From Bacteroidales bacterium (GTDB lineage Bacteria > Bacteroidota > Bacteroidia > Bacteroidales > UBA932), in contig JAFPVJ010000020.1 in the NCBI GenBank assembly GCA_017400135.1, forward strand, positions 33,729 to 97,728: a stretch of 64,000 nucleotides of DNA, read 5' to 3'. How positions within the stretch are numbered: position 1 is the first letter of the stretch; the number at the start of each line of letters is the position of its first letter. Positions 61,709 to 64,000 of this stretch are shown here, piece after piece. Both the position numbers and the translations under genes were made by a program. The notes beneath the pieces were generated by a model. That model searched no databases. It was not told where the DNA came from and was given only the letters and a program-made list of their open reading frames with translations.

Positions 61709-64000
61709 CGGTCAAAGAATAAGGTTTGTCGGCGGGTTTCAAGCCGCGCTTCTTGTTGGGCTTGGCAGCCATCACGAACTCCAGCGTACCGCCCGCCAGA
61801 ATCTCCGCATGTGTGATATACATCTTGGAATAAGGCACGCCGTTCAGCCGCACCTCCTTCACGTAGCGGTTCTTGTCGCTGACTCCCGGCGCCTTGACCT
61901 CGAAGGTCTTTCCGTTCGGCAGAGAAAGCTTCAGGTACGGCAGATAAGGCGCTCCCAGCACGTATTGGTCCGTTCCGGGACACACCGGATAGAAGCCCAG
62001 CGCCGTGAAGATGTACCAGGCGCTCATCTGGCCGCAGTCGTCGTTGCCGCCCAAGCCCCGGATGTCGTTGCGGTACTTGCTGTTCATCACCTCCCGCAGC
62101 CAGTACTGCGTTTTCCAGGGCTGCGAGGTCCACGCGTATAAATAGGGTATATGGTGCGAAGGCTCGTTGCCGTGGACATAACCGCCGATCAGGCATTCCG
62201 CCGTAATGTCCTCGTTGTCAGCATAATAGATTTCCGGAAGGTCCTCGCCGAAGAGCACGTCCAGTTTGCGGATGTATTCCTTCTCGCCGCCCATGGCCGC
62301 GATGTTGCCGTACACGTCCTGCGGGACGTGGAAGGAGAAGTTCCACGAATTGCCCTCGATGAAACCTTCGCCGTAGGTCTGGCGCACGTCGAAATCGGCT
62401 TTCCAGCGGCCGTCGCGGTACTTCGGGCGCGCGAATCCCAGCGACGGGTCGAAAAGGTTCCGGTAATACAACGCGCGCTCCTTGTACTGTGCGGCGACAT
62501 CTTCCCGGCCGGCCAGGAGAGCGGCGTGGTAGATGGTCCAGTCGTCGTAGCAGTATTCCAGCGTGTTGCTGGCCGCCGTGGCGTATTTGTCCAGCGGGAC
62601 GTAGCCGAGGTCAATGTACTCGCCCAGGCCGCAGTAGTAGCGGACGTTGGAGGTTTTGACCATGGCGTCCAGGGCCTCGGCGGCATCGATGTCCAGTCCC
62701 TTCGTGAGGGCGTCGGAGAGCACAGATACGGCATGATAGCCGCTCATGCACCAGTTCTCGTTGCCGCAATGGCTCCAGACCGGCAGCATGCCGTGGGGGC
62801 TCTGCTGCTGGTGGCGTATCATCGAGACCGCCATGTCCCGCGCCTGCACGGGCTTCATCAGCGCCAGGAAAGGATGTTCGGCGCGGTAGGTGTCCCAGAG
62901 CGAGAAGACGGTGTAGTTGGTGAATCCGTCCGCCTGGTGGATCTCCCGGTCCAGACCGCGATAGCGTCCGTCCACGTCCATGTACACCGACGGGTTGATC
63001 ATCGTGTGATAATAAGAGGTGTAGAACATGGCTTTCTGGTCCTCGCTGCCTTCGACGGAGATGCTCTCCAGCTCGCGGTTCCAGGCCTCCGAAGTAGCAG
63101 CCCGGATCTCGTCGAAACCCTTGCCGGAGGCTTCTGCGCGCAGGTTCTTCAAGGCGCCCTCCATGCTGACCGCAGACAGGGCGACTTTCATCACGAGTTC
63201 CGGTTGTTTCGCGGTATCGAATTTCAGCCAGGCGACTAGCTTGCGGCCGGCCATCTCGGGGAAGTTGTGGTATTGGTCGAACTTGCTCCAGCCCCCCTTG
63301 TAGTCGATCTTCTGCCGGTCGGTGAAGCCGTATTCCGTGACCGGCTGCGAGAGCTCGATGGCGAAATAGGTGTGGTTGGTGCGTGCCCAGCCGCTGGTGA
63401 CGCGGTAGCCGGTGAGCAGGCGGTCGTTCACCACGCGCAACTCGGCCCAAAGCGTCTTTCCGTCATAGTTGTAGATGCCGTGCTGAAGATCGATGATGAC
63501 ATGTCCGTCAGCGCCCTGCGGGAATGTATATTTATGCACTCCCACGCGCTGGGTGGCCGTCATTTCGGCACGGATGCCGTAGTCCGCGAGGGTCACTGCA
63601 TAGTAGCCGGGTACGCTCTGCTCCGTGTCATGGCTGAAGCGGGAACGGTAGCCGCCGTCCGGATCCGCCGCCGTACCGGGGTTGAGCCGGACCGCGCCGG
63701 TCCCGGGCATCACGAGGATGTCGCCGAGGTCGGAATGCCCCGTGCCGCTGAAATGCGTGTGGCTGAAACCCACGATGGTCGAATCGCGGTGCTGGTAACC
63801 GGCACAGTACTCATAGACCATGGGCTGGTATTTGCCGCCCACATTGTGCGGGATGGTGTCATTGTCCGGACTGAGCTGGACGATCCCGAAGGGGGCGCAG
63901 GCGCCCGGGAAAGTGTGGCCCATCCCGTCGGTGCCGATGATGGGATTGACGTAATCGACGGGCCGCGGCGCCGCGGCCCGAAAGGTGGCCGCCGCCCCCC
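61698..64000 (-). CDS. GH92 family alpha-mannosidase, copy 2 (5' end outside window)
   Basis: The frame is open to the window edge; the visible N-terminal part reads RPVDYVNPIIGTDGMGHTFPGA, preceded by an Ala-rich stretch that may be the end of a signal peptide. The rest is a complete GH92 catalytic module with GNEPSHHIPYLYAW and GNDDCGQMSAWYIF. It shares the family fold with copy 1 but is clearly divergent, so the two probably differ in linkage preference (for example alpha-1,2 against alpha-1,3). It is upstream of copy 1 in the same minus-strand operon. Confidence 0.93.
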   Translation of the reverse strand, partial: GAAATFRAAAPRPVDYVNPIIGTDGMGHTFPGACAPFGIVQLSPDNDTIPHNVGGKYQPMVYEYCAGYQHRDSTIVGFSHTHFSGTGHSDLGDILVMPGTGAVRLNPGTAADPDGGYRSRFSHDTEQSVPGYYAVTLADYGIRAEMTATQRVGVHKYTFPQGADGHVIIDLQHGIYNYDGKTLWAELRVVNDRLLTGYRVTSGWARTNHTYFAIELSQPVTEYGFTDRQKIDYKGGWSKFDQYHNFPEMAGRKLVAWLKFDTAKQPELVMKVALSAVSMEGALKNLRAEASGKGFDEIRAATSEAWNRELESISVEGSEDQKAMFYTSYYHTMINPSVYMDVDGRYRGLDREIHQADGFTNYTVFSLWDTYRAEHPFLALMKPVQARDMAVSMIRHQQQSPHGMLPVWSHCGNENWCMSGYHAVSVLSDALTKGLDIDAAEALDAMVKTSNVRYYCGLGEYIDLGYVPLDKYATAASNTLEYCYDDWTIYHAALLAGREDVAAQYKERALYYRNLFDPSLGFARPKYRDGRWKADFDVRQTYGEGFIEGNSWNFSFHVPQDVYGNIAAMGGEKEYIRKLDVLFGEDLPEIYYADNEDITAECLIGGYVHGNEPSHHIPYLYAWTSQPWKTQYWLREVMNSKYRNDIRGLGGNDDCGQMSAWYIFTALGFYPVCPGTDQYVLGAPYLPYLKLSLPNGKTFEVKAPGVSDKNRYVKEVRLNGVPYSKMYITHAEILAGGTLEFVMAAKPNKKRGLKPADKPYSLTDGK

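Noticed and set aside
1-64000. Mobile element or prophage origin of the accessory genes
   Set aside because: No transposase, integrase, tRNA-associated attachment site or phage gene is visible, and base composition looks broadly even apart from the codon bias noted for the right SusC/D pair.

Overview
The window looks like a chromosomal segment of a GC-rich Bacteroidales bacterium. The signs are four SusC/SusD outer-membrane pairs, a hybrid two-component regulator, lipoproteins dominated by glycan-acquisition genes, the absence of Shine-Dalgarno-type leaders, and several intergenic copies of the Bacteroidetes -7 promoter element TAnnTTTG. A genus cannot be fixed from the sequence alone. I see no tRNA, rRNA, CRISPR array, transposase, integrase or phage gene.

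Layout. (1) 1-14.5 kb is a polysaccharide utilisation locus. It has the 3' end of a hybrid histidine kinase/response regulator/AraC protein (+), converging on a minus-strand operon made of two tandem copies of a four-gene cassette (SusC, SusD, small lipoprotein, larger lipoprotein) that ends in a GH43 lipoprotein. (2) 14.6-26.9 kb is mostly housekeeping: serine hydrolase, recG, pckA, AGE-family epimerase, recQ, then a minus-strand run of acyltransferase, BASS-type transporter, phosphodiesterase lipoprotein and a PhnP-like MBL hydrolase. (3) 26.9-38.5 kb is a plus-strand run of secreted enzymes: two tandem histidine phosphatases, GH106-like, GH28, a half-length GH28-like protein, GH28, an 82-bp palindromic element, and GH3 with a PA14 insert. 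This set points to rhamnogalacturonan/pectin side chains. (4) 38.4-47.0 kb is a minus-strand operon: a helical lipoprotein, a CxxCH plus PD40 beta-propeller lipoprotein, GH31, GH2 (beta-mannosidase-like) and a ROK sugar kinase, which runs antisense into the GH3 gene. (5) 47.15-59.44 kb is the most striking structure, a roughly 12-kb inverted duplication: small lipoprotein > < SusD < SusC | SusC > SusD > < small lipoprotein. It is symmetric about a 485-bp divergent control region, with a strong intrinsic terminator in each SusD-lipoprotein gap. (6) 59.4-64 kb holds two GH92 alpha-mannosidases on the minus strand, the second running off the window.

Working together (inference): SusC/SusD pairs import oligosaccharides. 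GH43, GH28, GH106 and GH3 attack pectin-type chains. GH92 (alpha-mannose), GH2 (beta-mannose) and GH31, with the ROK kinase, would strip and phosphorylate sugars from mannose-containing glycans such as N-glycans. The palindromic SusC/D block lies between the two mannose-related operons and is the most likely importer for them.
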